Assembly: GCA_023386865.1 (NCBI GenBank)
Contig: JAEWIV010000493.1
Span: 1-46,777, forward strand
DNA from: Pseudomonadota bacterium
Lineage (GTDB): Bacteria > Pseudomonadota > Alphaproteobacteria > Reyranellales > Reyranellaceae
Length of the DNA: 46,777 bases
Reading direction: 5' to 3'
The notes under the pieces are model-generated. The model was not told where the DNA came from, did no database searches, and saw nothing but the letters and a program-made list of their open reading frames with translations. The first letter of the stretch is position 1; each line of letters opens with the position of its first letter. A program made the position numbers and the translations under genes. Below are positions 10,108 through 18,601 of this stretch, piece by piece.

Positions 10108-10944
10108 CTATGACGGTCTGTCGCCCGCGAGCGTGATGCGGTGCATCACTCGCCGATAGCCGTGATAGTCGTTGATGGGGTTGTGCATGGCGCAGCGATT
10201 GTCCCAAAAAGCCAGCGAGCCGACCCCCCAACGGAAACGGCAGGTGAATTCCGGCCGCACCTGGTGCTCCCACAGGAACTCCAGCAAGGGCAGGCTCTCC
10301 GCCTCGGTCCAGCCCTTGATGTGCGAAGTATGCGCTCGCGAGGTGTAAAGCGCCTTGCGCCCGGTCTCCGGATGGGTGCGCACCAGCGGATGCTCGGCGC
10401 TGAGCGGCTTGTGATCGACCCCGGCAGCCTTGAGGCGGTCCTCGCGCGTCTTGGTCACGTCGGCCTTCATCGACGAGCTGACCGTGATCAGGCCTTCGAG
10501 GGTGGCCTTCAGCCCGTCCGACAACGCGTCGTAGGCGAGATATTGATTGGCGAACATGGTGTCGCCGCCATAGGGCGGGATCTCGCGGGCCAGCAGCATG
10601 CTGCCCATCGGCGGGCTCTCCAGGTACGTCGTGTCGGAATGCCAGATGCCACCGAAATTGTTTCGTTCGTGCTCCAGCTTGATGACCGGCGTGATCAACG
10701 GCGATTCGGGCAGGCCCTTGAGCTGCGGATATTCGATCGGTGCGCCGAACTTCTTGGCGAAAGCGAGCTGCTGGGGCGGCGTCACCTTCTGGTCGCGCAG
10801 GAAGATCACGAGATGATCGAGGAAGGCCTGGCGAACCTCGCCCACCACCTCGTCATCGAGATCGCGCGACATGTCGACGCCGTGCAGCTCGGCACCCAGG
10901 GCGCCGGCGATCGGCCTGACCTCGATATGGCGATAGTTGCGCAT
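10108..10944 (-). CDS. TauD/TfdA-family 2-oxoglutarate dioxygenase
   Basis: This 278-aa non-haem Fe(II) enzyme uses 2-oxoglutarate and oxygen to hydroxylate a small substrate; taurine and 2,4-D are the classic ones. The iron triad is H102 and D104 (WHSDTTY) plus H254 (CAMHNP), with R265/R269 in RRVMHR expected to bind 2-oxoglutarate. The N-terminal IEVRPIAGALGAELHGVD is typical. The substrate is not predictable. The gene lies 24 nt downstream of an enoyl-CoA hydratase gene on the same strand. Confidence 0.9.
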   Translation of the reverse strand: MRNYRHIEVRPIAGALGAELHGVDMSRDLDDEVVGEVRQAFLDHLVIFLRDQKVTPPQQLAFAKKFGAPIEYPQLKGLPESPLITPVIKLEHERNNFGGIWHSDTTYLESPPMGSMLLAREIPPYGGDTMFANQYLAYDALSDGLKATLEGLITVSSSMKADVTKTREDRLKAAGVDHKPLSAEHPLVRTHPETGRKALYTSRAHTSHIKGWTEAESLPLLEFLWEHQVRPEFTCRFRWGVGSLAFWDNRCAMHNPINDYHGYRRVMHRITLAGDRPS

Positions 10945-10968
10945 CGCTGCCTACCTCGTTGGTTCGCC

Positions 10969-11772
10969 CTAGTCCTGCGCCCAGGGCGGCCGCGTCTTGG
11001 CCATGAAATGCCGGATGCCCTCGGCCGCCTCCGGGCGACGCAAAAGCCCGACCAGGCTTTCGGCGGCGTCGTTCAGCACGGCGCGATCATCCCGCGTCGC
11101 GCAGCTCAGCACCAGACGCTTCACGGCGGCGACCGCGCCGGGTTCCAGCCGCAAGACGTCGTCGAGCACGGCCTTGAGGGTGCGGTTGATCTCGGCCGTG
11201 TTGGCGCAGAAATGGCGGCCGACGCCGAGACGATGAGCCTCGCGGGCCTCTATGACGCGGCCGGTCACGGCAAGGTCGCGTGCCGGCCCCTCGCCGATGC
11301 GGCGCACGACGAACGGGATGATCTGAGACGGAATGAACCCGACCTTGGGCTCGGGCATGCCGAAGGCCGCACTCTCGTGCAGGATCGCCACATCCGAGCA
11401 GCAGGCCATGCCAAAGCCGCCGCCGACGGCGGAGCCCTCGACGATAGAGATGGTGACCTGCGGCAACTCGTTCAGCGCCAGCAAGGCGTCGCCGAACTGG
11501 CGGTAGGCCGCGACCAGCGGATCGGCGGCACCGTTGGCCGGCTTGGCCGGCATGCAGGCCATGGCGTCGAGATCCCCGCCGGCGCAGAAGTGGCCGCCGG
11601 CGCCGCGAATGACCAGGGCGCGGCACCGATTGTCCTGGCGCAAGCGGACAAAGGCGTCCTCGAGCTCGACCATCATGGCATGGGTGAGCGCGTTGCGCCG
11701 CTCCGGCCGGTTCAGCATCAACCGGGCGACCGCGCCGTCGCGCTCGAGCGTGATGTTGGCGTAATCGGCCAT
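10969..11772 (-). CDS. Enoyl-CoA hydratase/isomerase family protein
   Basis: This 267-aa crotonase-fold enzyme acts on acyl-CoA thioesters. The ATG at 11772 gives MADYANITLERDGAVARLML, the normal family start; the longer frame runs under the divergent mepA gene. Oxyanion-hole segments are HFCAGGDLDA (61-70) and EGSAVGGGFGMA; PEPKVGFIPSQI holds the region of the second catalytic Glu. It may catalyse hydration in beta-oxidation or a related catabolic step. It heads the hydratase-dioxygenase pair and starts 37 nt from the divergent mepA start. Confidence 0.87.
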   Translation of the reverse strand: MADYANITLERDGAVARLMLNRPERRNALTHAMMVELEDAFVRLRQDNRCRALVIRGAGGHFCAGGDLDAMACMPAKPANGAADPLVAAYRQFGDALLALNELPQVTISIVEGSAVGGGFGMACCSDVAILHESAAFGMPEPKVGFIPSQIIPFVVRRIGEGPARDLAVTGRVIEAREAHRLGVGRHFCANTAEINRTLKAVLDDVLRLEPGAVAAVKRLVLSCATRDDRAVLNDAAESLVGLLRRPEAAEGIRHFMAKTRPPWAQD

Positions 11773-11809
11773 GGGCAAAGTCTTAGCGGGCGGGTATCGT
11801 CCCAACAAG

Positions 11810-12640
11810 ATGACGCGTTTCGCGGTTTCGCTGCTCGCGGCGATGCTCTCGACCTTCGCCGCCGCGGCCCAGGATTGGGCCCAGGTGACGGCGCCGGCTC
11901 CCGGACCGACCCAATCCATCGGCTTCTACACCGCAGGCTGCCTGCAGGGCGCGCAAGCCCTGCCGCTCGACGGGCCGGGCTACGAGGCCATCCGCGTCAG
12001 CCGCAATCGCTATTGGGGGCAGTCCGTCACCATCGACTTCATCAAGCGATTCAGCGAGCAGGTGCGCGCCGCGGGCCAAGCCGCGCTTTACATCGGCGAC
12101 ATCGGCCAACCGCGCGGCGGCCCGGCACCCAGCGGCCATGCCAGTCATCAGACCGGCCTGGATGTCGACATCTGGTTCGAACGTCAGCCCGGCGCGCGCC
12201 GCGCCCCGGCCGAACGCGAGAATCCGCGCCTGCGCTCGCTGGTACGACCCGCCGACGACGGCATCGACGATACGGTCTTCTCCGACCAGCACGTGGCGCT
12301 CCTGCGCATGGCCGCGACGGCCCCCGGGGTCGACCGCATCTTCGCGAACAAGTGGATCAAGCAACGCCTCTGCCAGACCGTGACCGGCAACCGCTCCTGG
12401 CTGAACAAGATCGTGGTCTGGGTGGGCCACGACGAGCACTTCCATGTCCGCATGTATTGCCCGCCGGGCAATCCGCAGTGTCAGGCGCAGACCGGGTACT
12501 ACGCCGACGACGGATGCGGCGAGCAGCTCGATCTGTGGTTCACCAGGCCGCCGGTGCGCCTGCCGCCGCCGGGAACAGTCCTTCCGCCATACCGGCCCAA
12601 GCTGCCGGCGGCTTGCCAGGCGATCTTGCAGGCTCCTTGA
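11810..12640 (+). CDS. mepA: Penicillin-insensitive murein DD-endopeptidase MepA
   Basis: This 276-aa periplasmic zinc peptidase (M74) cleaves D-Ala-mDAP cross-links in peptidoglycan. The ATG at 11810 opens a signal peptide (MTRFAVSLLAAMLSTFAAAA); an earlier in-frame ATG at 11771 would disturb it and overlap the divergent start. Zinc ligands fall in GHASHQTGLDVDIW (H110, H113, D118/D120) and WVGHDEHFHVR (H207, H210, H212). Cys pairs in the C-terminal part, for example CPPGNPQC, match the family. Transcribed alone and convergent with a lipoprotein gene. Confidence 0.92.
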   Translation: MTRFAVSLLAAMLSTFAAAAQDWAQVTAPAPGPTQSIGFYTAGCLQGAQALPLDGPGYEAIRVSRNRYWGQSVTIDFIKRFSEQVRAAGQAALYIGDIGQPRGGPAPSGHASHQTGLDVDIWFERQPGARRAPAERENPRLRSLVRPADDGIDDTVFSDQHVALLRMAATAPGVDRIFANKWIKQRLCQTVTGNRSWLNKIVVWVGHDEHFHVRMYCPPGNPQCQAQTGYYADDGCGEQLDLWFTRPPVRLPPPGTVLPPYRPKLPAACQAILQAP

Positions 12641-12675
12641 TTTCGTTGCCGCCCTGCGGGCGCGGCGCGCAGCTT

Positions 12676-13041
12676 TTACTTCCTGGCGCAGGCGTCGGCG
12701 CGCTTGCGAGCCTCGCCATCGAGCCAGTCGAGCCCGCGGACGTTGCCGAAGCGCTTCCAGCTCACCATGCTGTTGTTGCCGACCATCCGCAGCACGACGT
12801 ACTCCGATCTCGCCTGCGGTGTGTTGGCCGGAATGAACACGATCCGCGCCATTCCCGCCTCGGGATAGGCCGGAGCGTACACTTGGAAGGCGCCCTGCGG
12901 CGGCGCGGCGAGGCAGGCCACCATGACGTCGAACGGCACGTTGTAGTTGGCTGACCATACGTCGGGTTGAGGCTGATTCTGCTGGGTCTGGCAAGCGGTG
13001 GCAGCCAAGGCGACTGCGGCAGACAGGAAAAGCTTCTTCAT
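12676..13041 (-). CDS. Small lipoprotein of unknown function
   Basis: This 121-aa protein has a lipoprotein signal: MKKLFLSAAVALAATAC, with lipobox LAATAC and Cys17. The rest is a small soluble domain ending in a basic Lys/Arg tail, with no recognised family. GGAGGTGATT precedes the ATG by 5 nt, an almost perfect ribosome-binding site, which suggests high translation. It lies downstream of the ABC-2 exporter genes on the same strand, with a 71-nt gap. Confidence 0.75.
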   Translation of the reverse strand: MKKLFLSAAVALAATACQTQQNQPQPDVWSANYNVPFDVMVACLAAPPQGAFQVYAPAYPEAGMARIVFIPANTPQARSEYVVLRMVGNNSMVSWKRFGNVRGLDWLDGEARKRADACARK

Positions 13042-13112
13042 TGTTCAATCACCTCCGAACCCGCCGCCACTTTGCCGATCAAGGCGGCCGGCAGGAAGAA
13101 GAAATCCTCCCT

Positions 13113-13910
13113 TCACTCACCCTGGCCGAGCAGCGAGCCGGCGCGGCGGGAGAGACGGAAGAACCATTGGAAGATCTGGAAGCCCACGACCAGGTAGACG
13201 GCCGACAGGACGAAGGCGATGCCGAGCATGTCCCAGTGCACCGTCTTCTCGGCCAGGATGGCGCGCATGCCCTCGAAGACATAGGCGGGTGGCAGACCCC
13301 AGGAGATCACCTGCATCCAGTGCGGCAGCACCGAGATCGGATAGTAGACGCCACTCACCGGCAGCAGGATGAACACGGCCGCCCAGGCGAAGCTCTCCGC
13401 GCTCTGGCCAACGCGCATGATCATGCCTGACATGGCAAGGCCGATCGACCAGGAGAACATCTGCAGGATGGCGAAGAAAGCGATCAGCGGCAGGCCGAGC
13501 GCATAGATCGAATAGCCGAAGAAAGCCCAGGCCATCAGCGATACCGGCACCAGGCCAAGCAAGGTCCGCAACAGAGCCGCGATGATAATTCCGGTCGCCA
13601 TTTCCCACGAGCGGATCGGGCTCACGAACAGGTGGCCGAGGTTGCGCGACCACATCTCCTCGAGAAAGGCGATCGACAGGGAAAGATTGCCGCGAACGAC
13701 GACCTCCCACAGCAGCAGGCCCGACAGCAGCACGCCCGCCGCCTGGGCGACGAACGAGGCCTGCGGCAGCAGGTACTGCGTCATGAATCCCCACATCACC
13801 ATCTGCACGGCCGGCCAGTAGATCGAATCGACCAGCCGCATCACCGAGCTGCGCCAGATGTAGATGTGACGCATAACCAGCGCCCAGATGCGCTGAACCG
13901 AGCCGCTCAC
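13113..13910 (-). CDS. ABC-2 type exporter permease
   Basis: This 265-aa inner-membrane protein has about six helices of the ABC2_membrane type, with VSPIRSWEMATGIIIAALLR in the middle and LPHWMQVISWGLPPAYVFEG before the last loop. It starts at GTG 13910, which overlaps the ATPase stop as GTGA; AAGGAGG lies 9 nt upstream inside the ATPase gene. Together the two genes make a two-component exporter, possibly for a polysaccharide, lipid or drug. The longer frame upstream is antisense-like and is not used. Confidence 0.87.
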   Translation of the reverse strand: MSGSVQRIWALVMRHIYIWRSSVMRLVDSIYWPAVQMVMWGFMTQYLLPQASFVAQAAGVLLSGLLLWEVVVRGNLSLSIAFLEEMWSRNLGHLFVSPIRSWEMATGIIIAALLRTLLGLVPVSLMAWAFFGYSIYALGLPLIAFFAILQMFSWSIGLAMSGMIMRVGQSAESFAWAAVFILLPVSGVYYPISVLPHWMQVISWGLPPAYVFEGMRAILAEKTVHWDMLGIAFVLSAVYLVVGFQIFQWFFRLSRRAGSLLGQGE

Positions 13911-14689
13911 GACGCCGCCTCCTTGCGGTTCAAGGCATCCAGCCCGCGGGCGCGGCCGCGCGCCATGTCCAGGAACACCTCCTCCATGTCCTCGCGGCCG
14001 AAACGCTCGATGAGCTCGCGCGGGCTGCCGCGGTCGAAGACGCGACCGGCCTGCAGCAGGACGACGTCGTCGCACAGCCGCTCGACCTCGCCCATGTTGT
14101 GCGAGGCGAGCAGGATCGTGGCGTGGGTCTCGCTCTGGTATTCCTTGAGATAGCTTCTGACCCAGTCGGCGGTATCGGGATCGAGCGAGGCCGTCGGCTC
14201 GTCGAGCAGCAGCACGTCGGGCTTGTTGATCAGCGCCTTGGCCAGCGCCACGCGCGTCTTCTGTCCGGCCGACAGCTTGCCGGCCTGGCGGTCCAGGAAC
14301 GGCGTCACCTGCATGTGATCGGCGATTTCATCGACCCGTTTCCCGACGTTCCGCACTCCGTAGAGGCGTCCATAGAACAGCAGGTTCTGGCGCACGGTCA
14401 GCCGATGCGGAAGGTCGACATAGGGCGACGAGAAGTTCATGCGCGGCAGGGCGGCGTAACGCCGCTTCTTCATGTCGATGCCCAGCACATGGATGTCGCC
14501 CGCCGTCGGCTCGAGCAGGCCCAAGAGCATGGCGATGGTCGTGGTCTTGCCCGCGCCGTTGCCGCCCAGCAGCCCCAGCACCGCGCCGCGCGGCACGGCG
14601 AAGGTGAGATCGTCGACGGCGACGACCTCGCCGTACACCTTTCGCAGGTGTTTCACTTCTATGGACGGAGTTGCCGACACTGCTGTCAT
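13907..14689 (-). CDS. ABC-2 exporter ATP-binding protein
   Basis: This 260-aa ATPase powers the overlapping permease. Walker A is GGNGAGKTT (42-50), the signature motif is LSAGQ, and Walker B is VLLLDEPTASLDPD, followed by the H-loop LLASH. The Q-loop region reads RMNFSSPYVDL, without the usual Gln. The ATG at 14689 lies inside the outer arm of a palindromic repeat (GTCAT on the plus strand), so the repeat supplies the start codon. A GTG four codons later is an alternative start. Confidence 0.88.
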   Translation of the reverse strand: MTAVSATPSIEVKHLRKVYGEVVAVDDLTFAVPRGAVLGLLGGNGAGKTTTIAMLLGLLEPTAGDIHVLGIDMKKRRYAALPRMNFSSPYVDLPHRLTVRQNLLFYGRLYGVRNVGKRVDEIADHMQVTPFLDRQAGKLSAGQKTRVALAKALINKPDVLLLDEPTASLDPDTADWVRSYLKEYQSETHATILLASHNMGEVERLCDDVVLLQAGRVFDRGSPRELIERFGREDMEEVFLDMARGRARGLDALNRKEAAS

Positions 14690-14757
14690 CCCGAGCGTGG
14701 CGAGGGACCTTTACGGCCGAGGAAAGGTCCCTTGGCCTCCGGCCTCGGAATGACAGC
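14682..14757. repeat. Dispersed imperfect palindrome (GTCATCCCGAG/GGGACC family)
   Basis: The outer arms GCTGTCAT (14682-14689) and ATGACAGC (14750-14757) and inner arms GGGACCTTT (14704-14712) and AAAGGTCCC (14723-14731) form a 76-nt imperfect palindrome. GCTGTCATCCC is repeated once more at 14761-14771. Related copies are at 27648-27678 and 1-18. It fills the gap between the aminotransferase stop and the ABC ATPase start. Confidence 0.75.
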
Positions 14758-14785
14758 AACGCTGTCATCCCCTCAAGTGCGTAGT

Positions 14786-15982
14786 CTACAGCGCCTTGAT
14801 CGCGGCTTCGATGCGATCGAGACCTTTACTCAGTCGCTCCGCACCGGCGGCAAAGCAAAGCCTTACGTTGCCCTGGCCGCCCGGACCGAACGCCTCGCCC
14901 GGCGCCAGGCCGACCTTGTAGTCCTTCGCGAGCTTCTTGCAGAAGGCCATGGTGTCGGTGACGCCATCGACCGAGAAGAAGTTGTAGAAGGCCGCTTCAG
15001 GCCGAGCGATCTTTACGCGGGGCTGGGCGGACAGGCGCTGGAACACCAATTCGCCGCCGGCGCGGCAGCGGTCGACCATCTCGGCGATGAAGCCGTCCCC
15101 CTTCTCGAGCGCGGCGATGGCGCCTCTCTGCAGGAAATGCGGGACACCCGAGGTGTTGATCTGCACCAGCTTGGCGAACTGTTCGCCGAGGGCGGCCGGG
15201 TGGGTCAGCCAGCCGATGCGCCAGCCGGTCATCGCCCACGGCTTGGAAAAGGAGTTGAGCACGAGCAACGGGTCGTCGGGCCCGGCCAACTCGAGGAACG
15301 AGGGGGCGACGGGCCGCGTGTAGATCAGCCGGGCATAGACCTCGTCGGCCATGATCCAGATGCCGCGCCGGCGCGCGAAGTCGAGCAGCGCCCTTTGTTC
15401 CTCCGACGTCATCGTCCATCCCGTCGGATTGCCGGGCGAGTTGACGAAAACCGCCCGGGTGCGGCCGTCGACGGCGTCGAACACCTTCTGGATATCGAGC
15501 TTCCAGCTGCCGTCCGGCTCGCGGTCGAGCGCCACGTACCTGGGCTCGGCGCGGACGAGCTTCGCCGCCGAGGTGATGTTCGGCCAGATCGGCGAGACAA
15601 TCACGATGTTGTCACCGGGATCGAGCAGAAGCTGGCAGGCAAGCAGGATCGACTGCATCCCTCCCGTCGTTACCGAGATGCGGTCGGTCGGGCATTTGAT
15701 GCCGTAGAGCCGCTCGCTATAGGTCGACAGCGCCGCTCGCAGCTCAGGTATGCCGCGTTGCCACGTGTAGAAGGTCTCTCCCGCGCGCAAGCCCTCGGCC
15801 GCCGCGTCGCGCACGAACTCGGGCGTCACGAGATCGCCTTCGCCGAACCACAACGGCACGACGTCGGGATCCCCGAACACGGTCATCGCCACTTCGGCAA
15901 TGGGGGTTTCGGGAAGACCGGCGATCGGGCCGCTCAACGACGCGCCGAGACCGGGAAGCTGGATGCGGGAACTGTCGGGCAT
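14786..15982 (-). CDS. Class I/II pyridoxal-phosphate aminotransferase
   Basis: This 398-aa fold-type I PLP enzyme of the aspartate aminotransferase-like group moves an amino group between an amino acid and a 2-oxo acid. PLP contacts include N185 (NSPGNPTG), D213 and Y216 (MADEVYAR), the Schiff-base Lys247 (NSFSKPWAMTGWRIGW) and R255. Substrate specificity is not determined by these motifs. It is divergent from the small lipoprotein gene at 16106 and upstream of the ABC-2 exporter genes, from which a palindromic repeat separates it. Confidence 0.88.
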   Translation of the reverse strand: MPDSSRIQLPGLGASLSGPIAGLPETPIAEVAMTVFGDPDVVPLWFGEGDLVTPEFVRDAAAEGLRAGETFYTWQRGIPELRAALSTYSERLYGIKCPTDRISVTTGGMQSILLACQLLLDPGDNIVIVSPIWPNITSAAKLVRAEPRYVALDREPDGSWKLDIQKVFDAVDGRTRAVFVNSPGNPTGWTMTSEEQRALLDFARRRGIWIMADEVYARLIYTRPVAPSFLELAGPDDPLLVLNSFSKPWAMTGWRIGWLTHPAALGEQFAKLVQINTSGVPHFLQRGAIAALEKGDGFIAEMVDRCRAGGELVFQRLSAQPRVKIARPEAAFYNFFSVDGVTDTMAFCKKLAKDYKVGLAPGEAFGPGGQGNVRLCFAAGAERLSKGLDRIEAAIKAL

Positions 15983-16105
15983 GACTGGGACCTACCGCAT
16001 CGCCGGCCCTTTCGCCAGCCGGCAGCCTGCACGACAATTGTTGGCGGCGAGACCAAGCCTGTCTTATCGCTGTCGAACAGGCACGCTATGATTCGGAGTC
16101 GAGCG

Positions 16106-16399
16106 ATGAAGCACTCTGCCCTCGTCCTGTCGATCATCCCGATACTGGCCGGCTGCGCGACGGTGCCGGCCAGGAGCATCGATCGCGTCCAGGCCGGCAT
16201 GGATCGCGAGCAGGTGCGCGCGATCATGGGTCAGCCCGATACCGTGTCGCACGCGCCGGGCAAGGAATGCGCCTACTACTCGCTGCTCAAGGACTTCTGG
16301 AGCCGCGTGCCGTGGTCGGTCTCGGATCGCTATTACGTCTGCTACGACGAAGGCAAGGTCGCATCGTTCGGCAGGGTCGACGCGGCACCGTCCGGATGA
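16106..16399 (+). CDS. Small SmpA/OmlA-like lipoprotein
   Basis: This 97-aa lipoprotein carries signal MKHSALVLSIIPILAGC with lipobox ILAGC. The mature part SIDRVQAGMDREQVRAIMGQ, followed by PDTV, fits the SmpA/OmlA (BamE-like) fold, where a short helix pair precedes small beta strands. The ATG at 16106 is chosen over 16088 because GGAG lies 7 nt upstream and the signal peptide then starts correctly. It could be an outer-membrane lipoprotein; a role in the Bam complex is not implied. Confidence 0.7.
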   Translation: MKHSALVLSIIPILAGCATVPARSIDRVQAGMDREQVRAIMGQPDTVSHAPGKECAYYSLLKDFWSRVPWSVSDRYYVCYDEGKVASFGRVDAAPSG

Positions 16400-16454
16400 C
16401 GGCAAGGGATGACAGCCACCGGTGCGCGCGATACCTTGCATTCAGGGAGAGTGA

Positions 16455-17405
16455 ATGGAAGGCGACAAGCACGGACTGTTGCTGCCGGCGTGGTTTGCCG
16501 AGCGTTATGACGGCACCTATGTCGACGGCAGACGCTTCGACGATCTGCGCTACCTGCAGTGCAAGCTGATCCTGAAGCCGGACCGCTTCACCTCCGCCCG
16601 CGTCTTCAGGGAGTTCGCCCGCCTCGTCCACCGCGCCGCCGACGCCACCGGCATCGGCTACCACCACACGCCGCAGCTGGACAAGCGCCCGCAGGTGCGC
16701 GAGGTCCTGTTCCTCGATACCGGCGACTTCCATCTCTACAACCACGCCTTCATCCTGCGGCGACGCATCGCCTACGAGGACGGCTTTCCGGTCGGCGATC
16801 CCGAGATCGTCTTCAAGTACCGCACGCCGGAGATGATGACCGCCCAGGCGATGGACGTGCGGCCGCGCATTTCCGGTGACTACAAGATCAAGTTCAAGAT
16901 CGAGCTGCTGCCGCTCAAGGACCGTATCGGCGGTGTCCGCCGGCTGCTGGCACACAATGTCGAGTTCGGCTTGAGCCAGGCTCCCGAAGCCGACCGCCTT
17001 GCCATGTCGTCGCTCGATCACATGACCCTGCCCGAGCTGCAGCACCTCTTCCCGCCGCTGGAGGTCATCTCGTGCGACGGTCCGGCCGACGTGGCGCTGG
17101 TCAATCAGTGCATCGTCGAAGAGCTGATGCAGGATATCTGCGAGCTCGACTTCGGCCATCGCCGCCGCGCCACTGCCAACGTCGCCCTGTGGCGCTCGCG
17201 CGGCGACCACCATCCGTTCGTCGGCGAATTCGCCTATCAGCTCCGCTTCGATGGTCCTGACGACATCGGTCACAAGGCGTTGCACGCCTGCGAGCGCTTC
17301 TTCATCGAGTTGCAGCAGGTCGCCGGCGACTGGCTGTCTCTCACCACCACCAAGACCGGCGCAGTCTATCGATTGAAGGGCAACCCACCGCAGGCACACG
17401 AATGA
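16455..17405 (+). CDS. CYTH-like protein coupled to a chromate transporter
   Basis: This 316-aa soluble protein has strands reminiscent of the CYTH/triphosphate-tunnel superfamily: LQCKLILKPDRF near residue 35, VLFLDTGDFHLYNHAFILRR near 90, then IVFKYRTPE, YKIKFKIELL and VGEFAYQLRF. The classic N-terminal ExExK is not intact (QCKLILK), so triphosphatase activity is doubtful. The assignment rests on pattern only. Its stop overlaps the start of the chromate transporter gene as ATGA at 17402, so both products are probably made together. No signal peptide or membrane helix is seen. Confidence 0.6.
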   Translation: MEGDKHGLLLPAWFAERYDGTYVDGRRFDDLRYLQCKLILKPDRFTSARVFREFARLVHRAADATGIGYHHTPQLDKRPQVREVLFLDTGDFHLYNHAFILRRRIAYEDGFPVGDPEIVFKYRTPEMMTAQAMDVRPRISGDYKIKFKIELLPLKDRIGGVRRLLAHNVEFGLSQAPEADRLAMSSLDHMTLPELQHLFPPLEVISCDGPADVALVNQCIVEELMQDICELDFGHRRRATANVALWRSRGDHHPFVGEFAYQLRFDGPDDIGHKALHACERFFIELQQVAGDWLSLTTTKTGAVYRLKGNPPQAHE

Positions 17406-18022
17406 ACGAAACCTCGTCACCGGCCGAACCGCTTTCACCGCCACCGCCGTCTCTGGGCAAAATCTTCTGGGTCTTCCTGGTCATGGGCGCCACCAGCCTG
17501 GGCGGCGGCGTCGTGGGCTACCTGCGTACCGGCCTGGTGGTGCGCAACAACTGGCTGGACGACGTCACCTTCGTCGAGCTGCTGTCGATAAGCCAGACCC
17601 TGCCGGGCTTGAACGCGACCAACATGTCGATCCTGGTCGGCGACCGCCTGCGCGGTGCCTGGGGAGCGGTGCTCGCCACCCTGGGCATGTGCTTGCCCGG
17701 CGCCGCGCTCATGACCGCGGCCGCCTATGCCTATGGCGTCGGCGGCGACGATCCCTGGTCGAAGGCCTTCCTGCACGGCATCGCCGCCGGCGCCCTCGGG
17801 CTGATCGTGGTGGTCATGGTGCAGCTCGGCTCGAGGGTGCTGAAGGAAATCGCCGACTACGTCATCGTCCTGGCGACTGCCGCTGCCGTCGCCTTCTTCC
17901 ACGTGCAGGTCCCCTACGCCCTGATCGGAGCCGGCATCGTCGCCATCTGGTGGCACCGCCCGCGCGAGGGCAAGGTCCACAAGCCGCACAATGCACCGGG
18001 CGGCGAGAGGCACCACGAATGA
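17402..18022 (+). CDS. Chromate transporter, short-chain CHR subunit 1
   Basis: This 206-aa inner-membrane protein is a single CHR domain. GKIFWVFLVMGATSLGGGVVGYL holds the GxxSxGGG pattern of ChrA, and SISQTLPGLNATNMSILVGD is the conserved helix-loop (residues ~62-81). Short-chain CHR proteins work in pairs; the second half is encoded by the next gene with ATGA overlap. Such pairs are linked to chromate efflux, and sulfate-like anions are possible substrates. The C-terminus is hydrophilic and basic. Confidence 0.87.
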   Translation: MNETSSPAEPLSPPPPSLGKIFWVFLVMGATSLGGGVVGYLRTGLVVRNNWLDDVTFVELLSISQTLPGLNATNMSILVGDRLRGAWGAVLATLGMCLPGAALMTAAAYAYGVGGDDPWSKAFLHGIAAGALGLIVVVMVQLGSRVLKEIADYVIVLATAAAVAFFHVQVPYALIGAGIVAIWWHRPREGKVHKPHNAPGGERHHE

Positions 18023-18543
18023 AGCAGCTCGGCGACATCGCGGGCGTATTCGCCTATCTCTCGCTGCTCACCGTCGGCGGCGGCATGGCGGCGTTCCCCG
18101 AGCTGAAGACGCTCACGGTCGACACCTATCATTGGGTGACCTTCCCCGAGATGCTGCACTTCTACAGCCTGGGCCAGCTCGCGCCCGGGCCCAACATGAT
18201 GATGGTGGTGTCGATCGGCGCCGTGGTCGCGGGTCTCCCCGGCGCGGCCGTTGCCTTGATTGCGTTTTTCCTGCCGACCGGCATCCTGACCTGGGCAATC
18301 GGGCGGATCTGGACGCGGCTGGCGGACTGGCGCTGGCGGCCGGCGATCCAGACCGGGCTGGGCTCGGTCTCGGTAGGCCTGGTGCTGGCCGGCGCCATCA
18401 TCATGGGCCGGGGCGCCGTCACCGATGCGCTCTACGCGGCGATCGCGATCGTCGTGTTCTTCCTGCTGCTGAAGACCAAGATCAATCCCGCCTACCCGAT
18501 CGTGGCGTCAGGCCTGGTCGGCGTCCTGGCGCACTGGCTGTAG
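18019..18543 (+). CDS. Chromate transporter, short-chain CHR subunit 2
   Basis: This 174-aa membrane protein is the partner CHR domain. It starts MKQLGDIAGVFAYLSLLTVG and has GGGMAAFPEL and YSLGQLAPGPNMMMVVSIG, the signature equivalent to the SQxxPGPN motif of ChrA. Start codon overlaps the upstream stop as ATGA. The two halves have opposite positive-inside character expected of antiparallel pairs in this family. The last helices end at residue 174. Confidence 0.87.
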   Translation: MKQLGDIAGVFAYLSLLTVGGGMAAFPELKTLTVDTYHWVTFPEMLHFYSLGQLAPGPNMMMVVSIGAVVAGLPGAAVALIAFFLPTGILTWAIGRIWTRLADWRWRPAIQTGLGSVSVGLVLAGAIIMGRGAVTDALYAAIAIVVFFLLLKTKINPAYPIVASGLVGVLAHWL

Positions 18544-18601
18544 CGGATCGTCGATCGGCCGTCGCATCGGTCCACAGGTGCAAGCGTGGTAGGCTTCGGC
18601 C

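Noticed and set aside
10141..12954. 937-codon plus-strand open frame
   Set aside because: It runs antisense to the TauD and enoyl-CoA hydratase genes, both with intact catalytic motifs, and out of frame through mepA.
14099..16105. Upstream part of a 766-codon frame before the small lipoprotein
   Set aside because: It is antisense to the ABC ATPase and the aminotransferase; only the last 97 codons encode a lipoprotein with signal peptide.
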